A DNA stretch of 64,000 bases from Pelomonas cellulosilytica (GCF_021353265.1 NZ_JAJTWU010000008.1:292018-356017), one strand, 5' to 3'. Counted from the stretch's first letter, positions 27,130-35,353 are shown. The notes: generated from the sequence alone by a model not told the origin. Numbers and translations are program-made.

Positions 27130-27483
27130 ATGCTTGACGCCACCGCTCCCGAAGCCCTCGACATCCCCCTGGTTTTCCAGATCCACGCCTTTGCGTGCAT
27201 GCAGGCCCGTCCGCCGGGTCACCCGCGCGGCTCCTGCGCCGAGCGTGGCGCCAAGCCGCTGGTGGAGCGGCTGCAACGCCGTGTCGACGCCGAGCGCCTG
27301 GCCGGCGTAGCAGTCACCGTCACGGGCTGCATGGGCTTCTGCCAGGCCGGGCCGCTGATGGTGGTCTACCCGCAGGGCCTGTGGTACGCGCCGCGGACCG
27401 AGGCCGACATCGACGAGATCATCGACAGCCACGTCAAGGGCGGGCAGCTCGTCGAGCGGCTCGTTGTCATCCCGAAGCTGTGA
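27130..27483 (+). CDS. Shethna-type thioredoxin-like [2Fe-2S] ferredoxin
   Basis: The 117-residue product has the spaced Cys pattern C23, C36, C67, C71 (C-x12-C-x30-C-x3-C) and the stretch GCMGFCQAGPLMVVYPQGLWYAPR, all as in Shethna/thioredoxin-like 2Fe-2S proteins of nif clusters. In Azotobacter the related Shethna II protein protects nitrogenase from oxygen; another branch donates electrons. Start ATG is 7 bases after nifQ stop with GAGG in front. Confidence 0.88.
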   Translation: MLDATAPEALDIPLVFQIHAFACMQARPPGHPRGSCAERGAKPLVERLQRRVDAERLAGVAVTVTGCMGFCQAGPLMVVYPQGLWYAPRTEADIDEIIDSHVKGGQLVERLVVIPKL

Positions 27484-27592
27484 TCGCTTTTGATCTGCGT
27501 CAGTACCTGCTGAGTGCCCCGTCCGTACGATCGCGCCCGCCGTGGCGCGGAGCTGCGGCGAACGGTTCAATTCCACTCACAGGAGACATGCA

Positions 27593-27892
27593 ATGGTGCG
27601 CGAATTCCGCTACGGCGGTGACCGCTTCAGGGCCACGATCCACGGTCGGCCCGGCAAGGAAGAAATCTTCATCGTCCAAGTTCTGGAAGATGACGAAGAG
27701 GGCGCCGAGATCTCGCTCGACCGCTTCGAGGATGCCGACAACAACCCCGACGAACCCATCGAGACGGTGCTGGCGAAGATGGTGGACCGCATGCGTCGCG
27801 AGCAGGAGCTGACGGCCACGCTGGTCAGCGAGAGCTTTGCCTGGCAGGAAGGCCGCGTGCTCGCGCGCGTTCACAGCGGCCTTCAGCACTGA
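27593..27892 (+). CDS. Hypothetical protein, last gene of nifN operon
   Basis: The 99-residue protein is strongly acidic (VLEDDEEGAEISLDRFEDADNNPDEP) and starts just after AGGAG. It reads VREFRYGGDRFRATIHGRPGKEEIFIVQV at the N-terminus, a small beta-rich fold. The family is not recognised. It is 109 bases after the Shethna ferredoxin gene, ahead of a stem-loop, so it ends this operon. Confidence 0.65.
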   Translation: MVREFRYGGDRFRATIHGRPGKEEIFIVQVLEDDEEGAEISLDRFEDADNNPDEPIETVLAKMVDRMRREQELTATLVSESFAWQEGRVLARVHSGLQH

Positions 27893-27992
27893 GTGCTGAG
27901 GTCACTGACATAGTCACCCCAAAAGGGCATCACGCCCGATCCGACGCTGAGGCCCGAAGAAGACCTCCATGCCCCAGCGCCAGGTTTCACGA

Positions 27993-28009
27993 TCCGCCGC
28001 GACGGCGGA
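27993..28009. terminator. Hairpin between convergent genes
   Basis: TCCGCCG-CGA-CGGCGGA is a perfect 7-bp stem with a 3-base loop. It lies in the gap between the nifN operon end (27892) and the convergent small gene at 28025. It could serve both directions, although no T-tract follows. Confidence 0.55.
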
Positions 28010-28024
28010 GTGACGGACCGACGA

Positions 28025-28225
28025 TCAGGCCGCTTTCGGCAGCGTGTTGAGCATCTGCTCCGCGCTCACGGCCAGGCCCGACGCGTCGTAGGACTTGCCA
28101 TACAGCACATGCCAGGTGAGCTTGGCGAGCGTCTCGCGCAGTTGCTCCGCGAGCTCGGCGCTGACGTAGCTGCCGGCGGGGGCGCTGGTGGTGTCGGCGG
28201 GCAGTGTGATGGAAGGTAGGGGCAT
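28025..28225 (-). CDS. Small hypothetical protein
   Basis: The 66-residue protein (PLPSITLPADTTSAPAGSYVS, then AELAEQLRETLAKLTWHVLYGKSYDASGL) starts at the ATG preceded by GGAG within ATGGAGACCGTC; an in-frame ATG at 28237 has no such site. No known motif is seen. It is antisense and convergent to the nifN operon. Confidence 0.5.
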   Translation of the reverse strand: MPLPSITLPADTTSAPAGSYVSAELAEQLRETLAKLTWHVLYGKSYDASGLAVSAEQMLNTLPKAA

Positions 28226-28306
28226 GACGGTCTCCATGAAGGCAAGTGGGACGCCCATGCTAGGTAGCGCGCCAAACCACCGGGGCTGCCGCCGAAATGT
28301 CGGCAC

Positions 28307-28882
28307 CTACCGAACGGCGTCGTCGCCAGGCGCCTCGCGCCAGCGGGCGTAGACCCACACGTCGCGCGGCGGCTCGCCCGGTTCGTGGCGACGCAGGTGC
28401 CGGTGCAGCCGGCCTTCGCAGGCCAAGCCCATTGACTCCATCAGCGCCCGGGATGGCGCGTTGTCCACGTCCACCAGCGCGTCCACGCGCCACACCGGCT
28501 CTTGAGTGAAGGCGTGGTCCAGCACGGCGCGCAGCGCCTCGCGCATCAGCCCCTGGCGTTGCCAGTCGGCCGCCATCACATAGCCCAGTCGCAGGTGATG
28601 CGCCGGGCCGTCCAGCCGCTGCGGCAGCAACTGCACGAGGCCCACCGGGCCGGTGTCGGCGCGATGCCGCGACAGCAGCATCCAGGTGAAGCCGCTCTTC
28701 TTCTGCCAGCGGGCCTGCTCCCAGGCCAGCCATTGACGCGTCTGCTCAGTCGTCGTGTGCGCGGCCCAGCCCATCCAGCGCAACTGCTCGGTACTGCTGG
28801 CCCAGCGCTCGAAGGCGGCGTGTTCGTCGCCGGGGCGGGGCGCGCGCAGCCAGAGCCGGTCGGTGTGCAGTTCGCGGTTCAT
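28307..28882 (-). CDS. GNAT family N-acetyltransferase (RimJ/RimL-like)
   Basis: The 191-residue product has the N-terminal RimJ-like pattern TDRLWLRAPRPGDEHAAFERWASS and the acetyl-CoA binding segment LGYVMAADWQRQGLMREAL (about residues 98-116), followed by VDVDNAPSRALMESMGL. It acetylates an unknown amine. It is not a nif gene and lies antisense between two nif-linked blocks. Confidence 0.85.
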   Translation of the reverse strand: MNRELHTDRLWLRAPRPGDEHAAFERWASSTEQLRWMGWAAHTTTEQTRQWLAWEQARWQKKSGFTWMLLSRHRADTGPVGLVQLLPQRLDGPAHHLRLGYVMAADWQRQGLMREALRAVLDHAFTQEPVWRVDALVDVDNAPSRALMESMGLACEGRLHRHLRRHEPGEPPRDVWVYARWREAPGDDAVR

Positions 28883-29135
28883 CGCTTCAACCTACAAACG
28901 GCAGTTGGGCGCGCCCGAGGGGCTGGCGAGGCAGGCGGCTGGCAAGTCGCGCCGACGCAGCGGGCTTGCGCCCGCCAGGAGAAGCAACGCCGCCAGCGGC
29001 CCGAAGCGCCAGACCAGCGGGCGCGCAGCGCTGATCGCTGAAGTGGTGACGCGCACGTCAACGCACACGTCGTTGATGCCACGAAACCTTCGAGTCGTGG
29101 CAGGCGGTTAACTGCCGCTTCTAGGTTCAACGCGC

Positions 29136-29151
29136 TGGCCCGGTTCGTGCA
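29136..29151 (+). promoter_or_regulatory. Weak sigma-54-like site before the 29167 gene
   Basis: TGGCCCGGTTCGTGCA has GG-N10-GC spacing and shares CCCGGTTC with the sites at 29575 and 31819. The predicted start at about 29162 leaves only a few bases before the ATG at 29167, which is a weakness; translation may start at ATG 29182. Confidence 0.4.
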
Positions 29152-29166
29152 GCCCGGGGCATCACC

Positions 29167-29520
29167 ATGATCGAAGCCGCCATGCTGAAGGTGATCCAGG
29201 AAACGGGTGAGGGCGTGCTCGTGCTCATCGACAACGTCGAGGCCGACGAGTTCCATCGCTCGCGACTCACGCGCCTGGAGGTGCGCCGGCTGCTCGGCGC
29301 GATGGCCGAGACGCTGCTGTCGTTGAGCGACGCGGTGCAGGCCGCCATGCCCGAGATCGACTGGGGCACGTGGCGCAGCGTGCAGCAGGGCTTGCGTGTC
29401 GCCAGCGTCGACAGCGACGAACTGTGCTGGGACGCGGCGCACAGCCTCGTGCCGGCCACGCTGTCGTGGCTGCGCGTGTACCGGCGCAGCGAGCCGGCGT
29501 TGTTCGAGTTCAAGCCCTGA
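29167..29520 (+). CDS. nif-linked hypothetical protein, relative of the gene at 1-348
   Basis: The 117-residue protein is helical and soluble. It resembles the partial protein at 1-348 across most of its length: LRLTLRAVEAQLL against TRLEVRRLLGAMAE, W-G-T-W against LGWATL, and the shared end PALFE. The pair forms a small two-copy family flanking the nif cluster. The family is not known to me. It may be coded from 29167 or 29182. Confidence 0.7.
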   Translation: MIEAAMLKVIQETGEGVLVLIDNVEADEFHRSRLTRLEVRRLLGAMAETLLSLSDAVQAAMPEIDWGTWRSVQQGLRVASVDSDELCWDAAHSLVPATLSWLRVYRRSEPALFEFKP

Positions 29521-29574
29521 CGGGCCGGTCTGGAGCGCCTCACCCCCGCAGCCAAGCAGACGCCATGCCGGGCT

Positions 29575-29590
29575 GTGCCCGGTTCTTGCG
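29575..29590 (+). promoter_or_regulatory. Sigma-54-like site before the ArsC-like gene
   Basis: GTGCCCGGTTCTTGCG is close to the sigma-54 consensus (TTGC -12 box exact; -24 box GTGCCCG with TG in place of GG). The same sequence with one change (GTGCCCGCTTCTTGCG) stands before the FmdB gene at 31819. A recurrence of this kind supports function. Confidence 0.45.
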
Positions 29591-29655
29591 TCAAGGGGCA
29601 CAGGCGCCGGCGCTACTTCTCGTGACGTCGGCTTTGTCAGCTTTGTGACCTTGCC

Positions 29656-30069
29656 ATGGCCCAGATCCTGTTCTTCGAGAAGCCCGGCTGCGGCGGCAAT
29701 GCGCGGCAGAAGCTCGCGCTGAAGGCGGCCGGGCATGAACTCCAGGTGCGCAGCCTGCTGGCCGAGCCGTGGACGCGCGACAGCTTGCTGCCCTGGCTGG
29801 CGCCGCTGCCGGTGGCTGCGTGGTTCAACCGCGCTGCTCCGCGCGTGAAGAGCGGCGAGGTGGTGCCCGAGGCGCTGACAGCCGACGACGCGCTGGCGCT
29901 GCTGCTGGCTGAGCCGTTGCTGATCCGCCGACCACTGATGCAGAACCTGGGCGACGGCAGCCGCCGGGTGGGCTTCGACACGGCGGACATCGACCTGTGG
30001 GTGGGACTGGCGCCTGACACGGTGGCCAAGGCGCCCGCGCTCGACACCTGCGTGCGGCCGCAGGCCTGA
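29656..30069 (+). CDS. ArsC/Spx-like nitrogenase-associated protein (NifO-like)
   Basis: The 137-residue product starts AQILFFEKPGCGGNARQKLALKAAGHELQVRSLL, a thioredoxin-like start with CGGN instead of the arsenate reductase CxxC, followed by the ArsC-like SLLAEPWTRDSLLPWL and VGFDTADIDLWVGL. This is the nitrogenase-associated branch of the ArsC family, related to nifO. In Azotobacter NifO affects molybdenum allocation between nitrogenase and nitrate reductase. It is preceded by the weak sigma-54-like site and is convergent with the ferredoxin-ferritin fusion. Confidence 0.85.
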   Translation: MAQILFFEKPGCGGNARQKLALKAAGHELQVRSLLAEPWTRDSLLPWLAPLPVAAWFNRAAPRVKSGEVVPEALTADDALALLLAEPLLIRRPLMQNLGDGSRRVGFDTADIDLWVGLAPDTVAKAPALDTCVRPQA

Positions 30070-30109
30070 GGCGGGCGCCTGCCGCAGCGCCGCAGGCGGG
30101 GAAGGCGCG

Positions 30110-31012
30110 TCAGGCCGGCTTGGCGGTGCTGCGCAGCGCGGACTCCTCCTGCTCGATCCACTGCTTGAGCTTGTTCACGTGCTCGATCTCTTCGTTGACG
30201 AACTCCTTCGCCACGTCGCGCACCGCGGCGTCCTTGGTGGTGTTGGCAATGGCGTAATAGAACTCGTAGCCACGGCGCTCGCCTTGCAGCGCGGCCTTGA
30301 GCGCGTCGAGCCGCTTCAGGGCGGGGTCGCCCTCCCACAGCGAGGTGCGCTCGGGCGTCGCGTTCTCGGGCCACGCGGTGCTGGCGGGCAGCACGACGTT
30401 GGCGTCGTACTTCTCGCACTTGGCCCGGGCCTCCTGCAGATGCAGCCGTGAATAGCCCGCCAGCTGCGCGAACAGGGCGGCCACGTCGGTGTTGCCCGCG
30501 GCCTTCATCGTCTCGGACAGGCGCTCGAAGTGCAGGGCGGCGTCCTCCTCCACCTTGACGGCATAGGACAGGAATTGATCGAGCGTCTTGATGCCGACGC
30601 CGCCCTTGTAGATGGCCGCTGCCAGTGACAGGGCAGGGCCCTTGACCGGCTTTGTCACGTCGCCTTCAAAGCGAACCTCGATGTCTTCATTGCGCACGAA
30701 GCACTGGCAGGCCAGGCGGTGGCGCGGCGGCATGTCGTTGACCTCGGCATCCATGATTTCCTCACGGGTGATCTTGCCGAGCTGTCGAAGCATTTCCTTC
30801 TCCTTCTCGGTCAGCGCGATGCCATAGCGCACGCCGGGCTGGTAGTGCCTGACTTCCACGAGGCAGGAGCCGCACTCTCCGTCGCCGCAGTCGAAGGGAA
30901 TGGGGATGTTGTTGGCCTTGGCCAGCGCGAGGAGGGTGCCGCGTTCGCCGGCAACGGCATAGACCGTGAGGTCGCGGGGCATCAAGGGAGAGGAGAAGGT
31001 GACGTTGGCCAT
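30110..31012 (-). CDS. [2Fe-2S] ferredoxin-ferritin-like (rubrerythrin-type) fusion
   Basis: The 300-residue protein has an N-terminal plant-type ferredoxin (residues 1-115, C42, C47, C50 in CGDGECGSC, and a fourth Cys at C102 or C104 in LACQCF) joined to a ferritin-like helical domain (about 140-300) with EEDAALHFERLSE, ARAKCEKYD and NEEIEHVNKLKQWIEQEE. The second domain is paralogous to the stand-alone protein at 31293-31775. A ferredoxin feeding electrons directly to a diiron site suggests peroxide or oxygen reduction, which would protect nitrogenase. ATG at 31012 was chosen because the ferredoxin begins there. Confidence 0.85.
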   Translation of the reverse strand: MANVTFSSPLMPRDLTVYAVAGERGTLLALAKANNIPIPFDCGDGECGSCLVEVRHYQPGVRYGIALTEKEKEMLRQLGKITREEIMDAEVNDMPPRHRLACQCFVRNEDIEVRFEGDVTKPVKGPALSLAAAIYKGGVGIKTLDQFLSYAVKVEEDAALHFERLSETMKAAGNTDVAALFAQLAGYSRLHLQEARAKCEKYDANVVLPASTAWPENATPERTSLWEGDPALKRLDALKAALQGERRGYEFYYAIANTTKDAAVRDVAKEFVNEEIEHVNKLKQWIEQEESALRSTAKPA

Positions 31013-31053
31013 GGTGGGTCCTGAAGGGGGTTGTGGGGCGCAGCGGCAGCGGG

Positions 31054-31069
31054 TGCAAGACATGTGCCC
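31054..31069 (-). promoter_or_regulatory. Sigma-54-like promoter of the ferredoxin-ferritin gene
   Basis: On the minus strand GGGCACATGTCTTGCA differs from consensus at the first base and one in the spacer start, with GG-N10-GC spacing kept. The predicted start near 31043 precedes the ATG at 31012 by about 31 bases. It would place the gene in the NifA/RpoN regulon. Confidence 0.6.
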
Positions 31070-31292
31070 CCATTCGCCCCGGAATGCAGCGCAGGCGTCT
31101 TCACGCGCCGTTCGTCGGCCCGACCTTTCGGCGGGTTGCGCCAGATCAACAGTGCCGCAGTTGGGCACGCCGCAGGCCCGGGCCGTGCTTCACCTGTGCG
31201 GGAGATGCCGCGCGGGCAGCACGCGCCGTGCCGCATCGCCACCGCCGTTTTGCAGGCTGCCTATTCATTCGCCGCCCAACCGAGGAAGCACC

Positions 31293-31775
31293 ATGGATTC
31301 CGTAGAACTCTTTCTGGCCCATTCCATCCGCCTGGAGCAGGAGGCGGCGCGCCGCTTCGAGCAACTGGCCCATGCCATGCAAACCAACGGCAACGTGGAA
31401 GCCGGCCAGCTGTTCAAGAGGCTCGCCGGGTTCTCGCGGCTGCACCTGGCTGATGCCCAGGCGCGGGCCGGCTTTCGCGACGTGCCGGACTTGGCCGAGC
31501 TGGAGTACCAGTGGCCCGACATCGAAAGCCCCGAGACGGCTGCCATCTGGGCGGCCGACCCGTTCATCGGCCGCGAGCAGGCACTGGAGGTGGCGCTGGC
31601 AGCCGAATCCGCAGGTTTGGCCTACTACCAGGGCATCTTCAACACGACGAACGACCCCGAGGTGCGCCGCTTTGCCCAGGAGTTCGCCGACGAGGAGGCC
31701 CAGCATGTCGCTGAGCTGGAGCGGTGGATCGAGCGCCACCGCAGCGGGCAGCCGTTGCCGCAGGTGCCGGTGTGA
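31293..31775 (+). CDS. Stand-alone ferritin-like (rubrerythrin-type) protein
   Basis: The 160-residue protein is the domain-only relative of the fusion next door. Aligned features are EQEAARRFEQLA, GQLFKRLAGFSRLHLADAQARAGF (against ALFAQLAGYSRLHLQEARAKCEKYD) and YYQGIFNTTNDPEVRRFAQEFADEEAQHVAELERWIE (against YYAIANTTKDAAVRDVAKEFVNEEIEHVNKLKQWIE). These Glu and His positions make a diiron site plausible. No iron-sulphur ligands are present. The genes are divergent, sharing a 280-base upstream region. Confidence 0.85.
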   Translation: MDSVELFLAHSIRLEQEAARRFEQLAHAMQTNGNVEAGQLFKRLAGFSRLHLADAQARAGFRDVPDLAELEYQWPDIESPETAAIWAADPFIGREQALEVALAAESAGLAYYQGIFNTTNDPEVRRFAQEFADEEAQHVAELERWIERHRSGQPLPQVPV

Positions 31776-31818
31776 GCCGGCGGGTACGGCACGGGCTTGA
31801 GCCGTGCGCCGGCGTGCT

Positions 31819-31834
31819 GTGCCCGCTTCTTGCG
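31819..31834 (+). promoter_or_regulatory. Sigma-54-like site before the FmdB gene
   Basis: GTGCCCGCTTCTTGCG repeats the site at 29575 with one change. The predicted start lies near 31846, with a leader of about 115 bases to the FmdB gene at 31961. Confidence 0.45.
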
Positions 31835-31960
31835 TAGACCCGCTCGAGGCAGCACCCGAACCCGGCCCTGGCCGGTTGGCTGGCGTGTTTGTCGACTTTC
31901 CGACCGGCCCGCCTGGCGTGACGCGACAGACGGACGGCCACTGCATCCGTTGGAGGCCCA

Positions 31961-32212
31961 ATGCCCCTCTTTGACTTCCACTGCGACTCCTGTCAGGCCG
32001 AGTTCGAGCGGCTGGTGCGCGGCAGCGAGCCGCCGACCTGCCCGCAGTGCGGCAGCGCGGCGCTGACCAAGCTGCTCGTCAACGCGCTGGCGCCGGCCGG
32101 CAAGATCGAAGCCATCCGCATGTCCAACCGCCGCGCGGCCCACGCGCAAGGCCTGTTCAGCCACTACAGCCCCAGCGAGCAGGCGCGCCTGCTCAAGGGC
32201 AAGAGCGTCTGA
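31961..32212 (+). CDS. FmdB family zinc-ribbon protein
   Basis: The 83-residue protein has the zinc-ribbon pattern CDSC (about residue 8-11) and CPQCGSAALTKLLVNA (about 27-42), as in the FmdB/CxxC_CxxC_SSSS family. The C-terminal half, KIEAIRMSNRRAAHAQG, is basic. Such small proteins often sit next to metal enzymes but their role is unclear. It is followed closely by the Ohr gene, 12 bases away. Confidence 0.85.
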   Translation: MPLFDFHCDSCQAEFERLVRGSEPPTCPQCGSAALTKLLVNALAPAGKIEAIRMSNRRAAHAQGLFSHYSPSEQARLLKGKSV

Positions 32213-32224
32213 GGGGCCCGGGCG

Positions 32225-32671
32225 ATGGACCTTGTCTTCAAGACGACGATGCTCAGCCAGGGCGGGCGCAACGGCAGCGTGCAGAGCGACGACGGCAGCC
32301 TGAAGCTCAAGCTGGCGCTGCCCAAGTCCATGGGCGGCAAGGAGGACGGCGTCAACCCCGAGCAGCTGTTTGCCGGGGCGTTTGCCGCGTGTTTCGAGCA
32401 CGCTGTGCGCCATCTCGCGAAGAAGAACCACACGCTGCTGCGCGGCTGCTACGTCGAGGCCGAGCTGGGCCTCTACATCAGCTTCGACGACGTTTACCGC
32501 ATGGTGCTCACGCTGACCGTGCACATGGCCGGGCCACTGACGCAGTCGGATGCCGACTTCCTGCTCGAGCGCGCGCGCGAGGTCTGCCCCATGGCTGGTG
32601 CCACAAAGAACAACGTCACCCTCAATCTCAAGGCCGTGCTGGACACGCCTGTTGCCGCTTCTGCGGCTTGA
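32225..32671 (+). CDS. OsmC/Ohr family organic hydroperoxide resistance-like protein
   Basis: The 148-residue protein has the OsmC fold with both redox Cys: one in FAACFEHAVRHLAKK (about residue 58) and one in ARECPMAGATKN (about 121). GVNPEQLFAGAFAACF is the family signature. It probably reduces organic hydroperoxides using lipoyl or thiol reductant, giving oxidative protection in the nif cluster. It is co-directional with the FmdB gene and the next small genes. Confidence 0.88.
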   Translation: MDLVFKTTMLSQGGRNGSVQSDDGSLKLKLALPKSMGGKEDGVNPEQLFAGAFAACFEHAVRHLAKKNHTLLRGCYVEAELGLYISFDDVYRMVLTLTVHMAGPLTQSDADFLLERAREVCPMAGATKNNVTLNLKAVLDTPVAASAA

Positions 32672-32676
32672 ACCTC

Positions 32677-32922
32677 ATGAGCACACCCGAAGGCTTCTTC
32701 GTCGACTGGGACGGCCAGGTCCGCAGCACCACGGACTGTGGCGGCGGCTACCGCGTGGATGTCGACACCGCGGCGCGCTATGTCGCCATCCTCGGCCCCG
32801 GCGGTGCGCTGGTGCACGAGGCGACCTTCTATAAGGACCTCGCCGCCATCGCCAAGGCCGGCATCAAGGGTCAGCTCGTTCCCGGCAGCACGCCGTGGGG
32901 ACGCAAGAGCGAGGGGTTTTGA
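32677..32922 (+). CDS. Small hypothetical protein
   Basis: The 81-residue protein reads FVDWDGQVRSTTDCGGGYRVDVDTAARYVAI and ends in KGQLVPGSTPWGRKSEGF, a compact beta-type domain. No known family is recognised. It lies 5 bases after the Ohr stop and 1 base before the next start, so it is part of this operon. Confidence 0.65.
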   Translation: MSTPEGFFVDWDGQVRSTTDCGGGYRVDVDTAARYVAILGPGGALVHEATFYKDLAAIAKAGIKGQLVPGSTPWGRKSEGF

Positions 32923-32923
32923 C

Positions 32924-33370
32924 ATGACGATTGCTACCGCCGTGCCGCCGGCTCGCGCCATCCTGTGCCACTTCGACGACTACAGCACCGCGTTGTTCTT
33001 CGCCCGCTGGCCCGACCGCAGCCTGCTGTGGCCCGGCCCGGTACCCGATGGCGAGGTGCGCCCCGGCGTCGCGCCGCCTCAGCCGGGTGCCGATGCCGAG
33101 TCCGTGCGTCTGGCGGCCGTGCGGCAGCTGGGGCTCAACGAGTCGGAGGTGGAGCACATCGCCGGCTACGAGCAATATCTGGTGCAGGGCGGCACGGCCG
33201 TGCCCGTGTACCTCTACCGCTTCCGCACGTTCGAGGCGCCTACGCCCGCCATCGAGCCGGCGGGCGGCAGCTTCAGGCAGCTGCCCGAGCTGCGCGGCAG
33301 CGCGCCGGCCGAGCTGGGCCTGGTGCGCGAGGTGTTCAACCTGTTTGTCGGCGGCAGCGGGCGGCGTTAG
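32924..33370 (+). CDS. Hypothetical protein with Nudix-like layout
   Basis: The 148-residue protein contains ESVRLAAVRQLGLNESEVEHIAGYEQYLVQGGTAVPVYLYRFRTFEAPTP, which resembles the beta-alpha pattern around a Nudix box, but the box REx2EE is missing. It is therefore more likely a degenerate or unrelated fold. It closes the right arm of the nif region. Confidence 0.6.
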   Translation: MTIATAVPPARAILCHFDDYSTALFFARWPDRSLLWPGPVPDGEVRPGVAPPQPGADAESVRLAAVRQLGLNESEVEHIAGYEQYLVQGGTAVPVYLYRFRTFEAPTPAIEPAGGSFRQLPELRGSAPAELGLVREVFNLFVGGSGRR

Positions 33371-33792
33371 CGCCCGGCACCGGTCGCGGCCCCTTCACCG
33401 CGCCGCAGCACTGCCGGGTGCCCGATTCCTCTTGCCCGTCATCGGGTGCACCGGAACTTGCGTGGAACCGATCCTTGCTTGCGTGTATGGCGGGTTCCAG
33501 GTGATTTAGCCGAACGGATATCCGCATCTCTCTGTGGGCCGCTTCAACTTCGCGACGTCAGGTGCCGGCTTGGCCGTCACCGCTGAACAGAGGGACTGGA
33601 GACTGCTCGGCCGCGCCCCTCTCGGTGAGTCGCGAGCTCATCCCTGCCAGGCCCGTCGCCCGTGCAACCTTGCGCACACTCAGTCCGGTCATCTTGAAGC
33701 GCCGGCCGCGGCGTAGGAGTCGCACGTCACTCCTCTATTGAGCTGCCGCGGGGCCCCGCCTGCGGCCACCGCAACCCGGTATGCCAGCGGCG
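33371..33792. other. Intergenic region after the nif right arm
   Basis: This stretch of about 420 bases separates the nif block from the convergent hydrolase. I see no gene. A 10-base palindrome CGGATATCCG lies at 33515-33524; otherwise nothing interpretable. Confidence 0.4.
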
Positions 33793-34737
33793 TCACCGCC
33801 TCAGGAATTCGCTGATCGCCTGGCGGCTGCGGTTGGCTTCGGGCAGCGGGAACAGGGGCCAGACGTGCATCATGCCGTGGCCCAGTTCCAGCTCGACGGA
33901 GCAGCCGGCCTTGGCAGCTTGTTCGGCGTATCGCACGGCGTCGTGATGAAGAATATCGTCGGTGCCGGCCAGCAGTTGCATGGCCGGCATGCCGCGGAGG
34001 TCGGCGCGCAGCGGGCTGACCAGTGGATGCTCGACGCCGAGCTTGCCAGCATAGAGGCGGCCGGCCTCTCGCAGGCCGTCCAGCGCCAGCATGGGGTCGC
34101 GCGGCAACGTGGCGGGGATGTCGGGGTGAGTCAGCGTCACATCGACCCAGGGCGTGATGAGCGTCAAGCGCTTAGGCAGGGCCTGCCCCGCGTCGCGCAG
34201 GTCCTGGCAGAGTGCCAGGCACAGGCCGCCGCCTGCTGAGTCGCCCATGAACGCGTCGATGGGGCCATGGCGCCGGAGCAGTAGGTCGCGCACCTTGCGC
34301 ACGAGGCGCAGCGTTGCCAGGCATTCGCTTTCGGGCGCGAGCGGGTATAGCGGGACCATCACGGTGCAGCCCAGGTCCTTGACCAGCCATTCCAGCAGGG
34401 ACCAGTGCTGGCGGGTGATGGGTCGGCAATAGGCGCCGCCATGCAGGTAGAGGATGTTCTTGCCGCCCTGGGGGGCGTCGAGAGGGCGCAAGGTGTAGAC
34501 CGGGCACGAACCCACCTTCTCGGATTCGACGTCCAGCACCGTGAACAGGCGCTGCGGGGGCAGGGCGGGCCCGACGCGCCGGACATCCTCGATGCTGGCC
34601 ATCAGGCCGGCAGCGGATTCATAGATGCGTCGCCGCTTCATCAATCGCAGCAGCAGCCTAAAGCCGCGCGCGCGCCAGCTGATGGGGTGGTTGCTGCTTG
34701 ACGTCATCGATGGGCGGGTCACGGTGGCTTCAGTCAT
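33793..34737 (-). CDS. Alpha/beta hydrolase, hormone-sensitive lipase type
   Basis: The 314-residue protein has the HSL oxyanion motif HGGAY (about residue 99-103) and the nucleophile motif GDSAGGG (about 165-171), with ALDGLREAGRLYAGKLGVEHPLVSPLRADL and an Asp/His region near ELGHGMMHVWPLF. It hydrolyses small acyl esters. The 5' end starts at 34737 with MTEATV. It borders the respiratory module, with no strong link to it. Confidence 0.88.
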   Translation of the reverse strand: MTEATVTRPSMTSSSNHPISWRARGFRLLLRLMKRRRIYESAAGLMASIEDVRRVGPALPPQRLFTVLDVESEKVGSCPVYTLRPLDAPQGGKNILYLHGGAYCRPITRQHWSLLEWLVKDLGCTVMVPLYPLAPESECLATLRLVRKVRDLLLRRHGPIDAFMGDSAGGGLCLALCQDLRDAGQALPKRLTLITPWVDVTLTHPDIPATLPRDPMLALDGLREAGRLYAGKLGVEHPLVSPLRADLRGMPAMQLLAGTDDILHHDAVRYAEQAAKAGCSVELELGHGMMHVWPLFPLPEANRSRQAISEFLRR

Positions 34738-35353
34738 GGGGTACTCCGTTGTCGTTGCGCGGCACGCCGTCCCGGCGCGATGAGGTGCGCCACGCCTGCG
34801 GCGGGGGCTTGGAGGCGGCCTGTGCCGCCACCTGGATGTCTGGGGTTTGGAAAAGCTTGCTCATGCGTCTTGAGGGCTGATAGGCCGGAGGGGAAGGCCA
34901 GGTGTTCCGGACCGGAGCCAGTCGCTGCCTGCTGGACCTCGGTAGTAGTCCCGGCGCAGTCAGGCCGCGGCAGCGCTGTGAATCGCTCGCGCACGCCGCC
35001 GCCAGCATGCCCGTTGATGGGAGTCTGGCGCGAGGTGGCCCCGTCGCCCAGGACCGCGCAGGACACTCTAGGCATCGATCCAGACAGCCTCGAGGTTGGG
35101 GCGCTTCAAGCCGAGCGGATGCCGATCACCATCGGCGCTGATGGCGGCTTTCAACATGCGTGCTGTCGGCTCGATGTAGATCCATCTAACCGACAGATCC
35201 AGATCTGGCAGCTCTGCCGTCTCGTTGCGTGGATGGAAAGCTGCCGCGGCGACGGGACGCCACGTTGTGCCGGCTATCCTTTTCACAGGCGTCCGGACGT
35301 TGGCCGCGCGATCCCAAGGCGGCTACCAAACGCCCACAAAAGGAGTTCTGACA
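34738..35353. other. Non-coding region upstream of the PucR-like gene
   Basis: About 616 bases without a well-supported gene. A minus-strand open frame at 35068-35286 is noted under rejected items. AGGAG precedes the PucR-like ATG. Nothing else stands out. Confidence 0.35.

Noticed and set aside
31163..31177. GGGCACGCCGCAGGC as a plus-strand sigma-54 site before the stand-alone ferritin-like gene
   Set aside because: The -12 box is AGGC rather than TTGC, so the match is too weak to call.
31890..31905. Half NifA-like site TGTCGACTTTCCGACC before the FmdB gene
   Set aside because: It lies downstream of the candidate promoter at 31819 and misses the last consensus base.
35068..35286. Minus-strand frame of 72 residues (KRIAGTTWRPVAAAAF...)
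   Set aside because: No ribosome-binding site, no recognised family and position upstream of the PucR-like gene; kept as non-coding.
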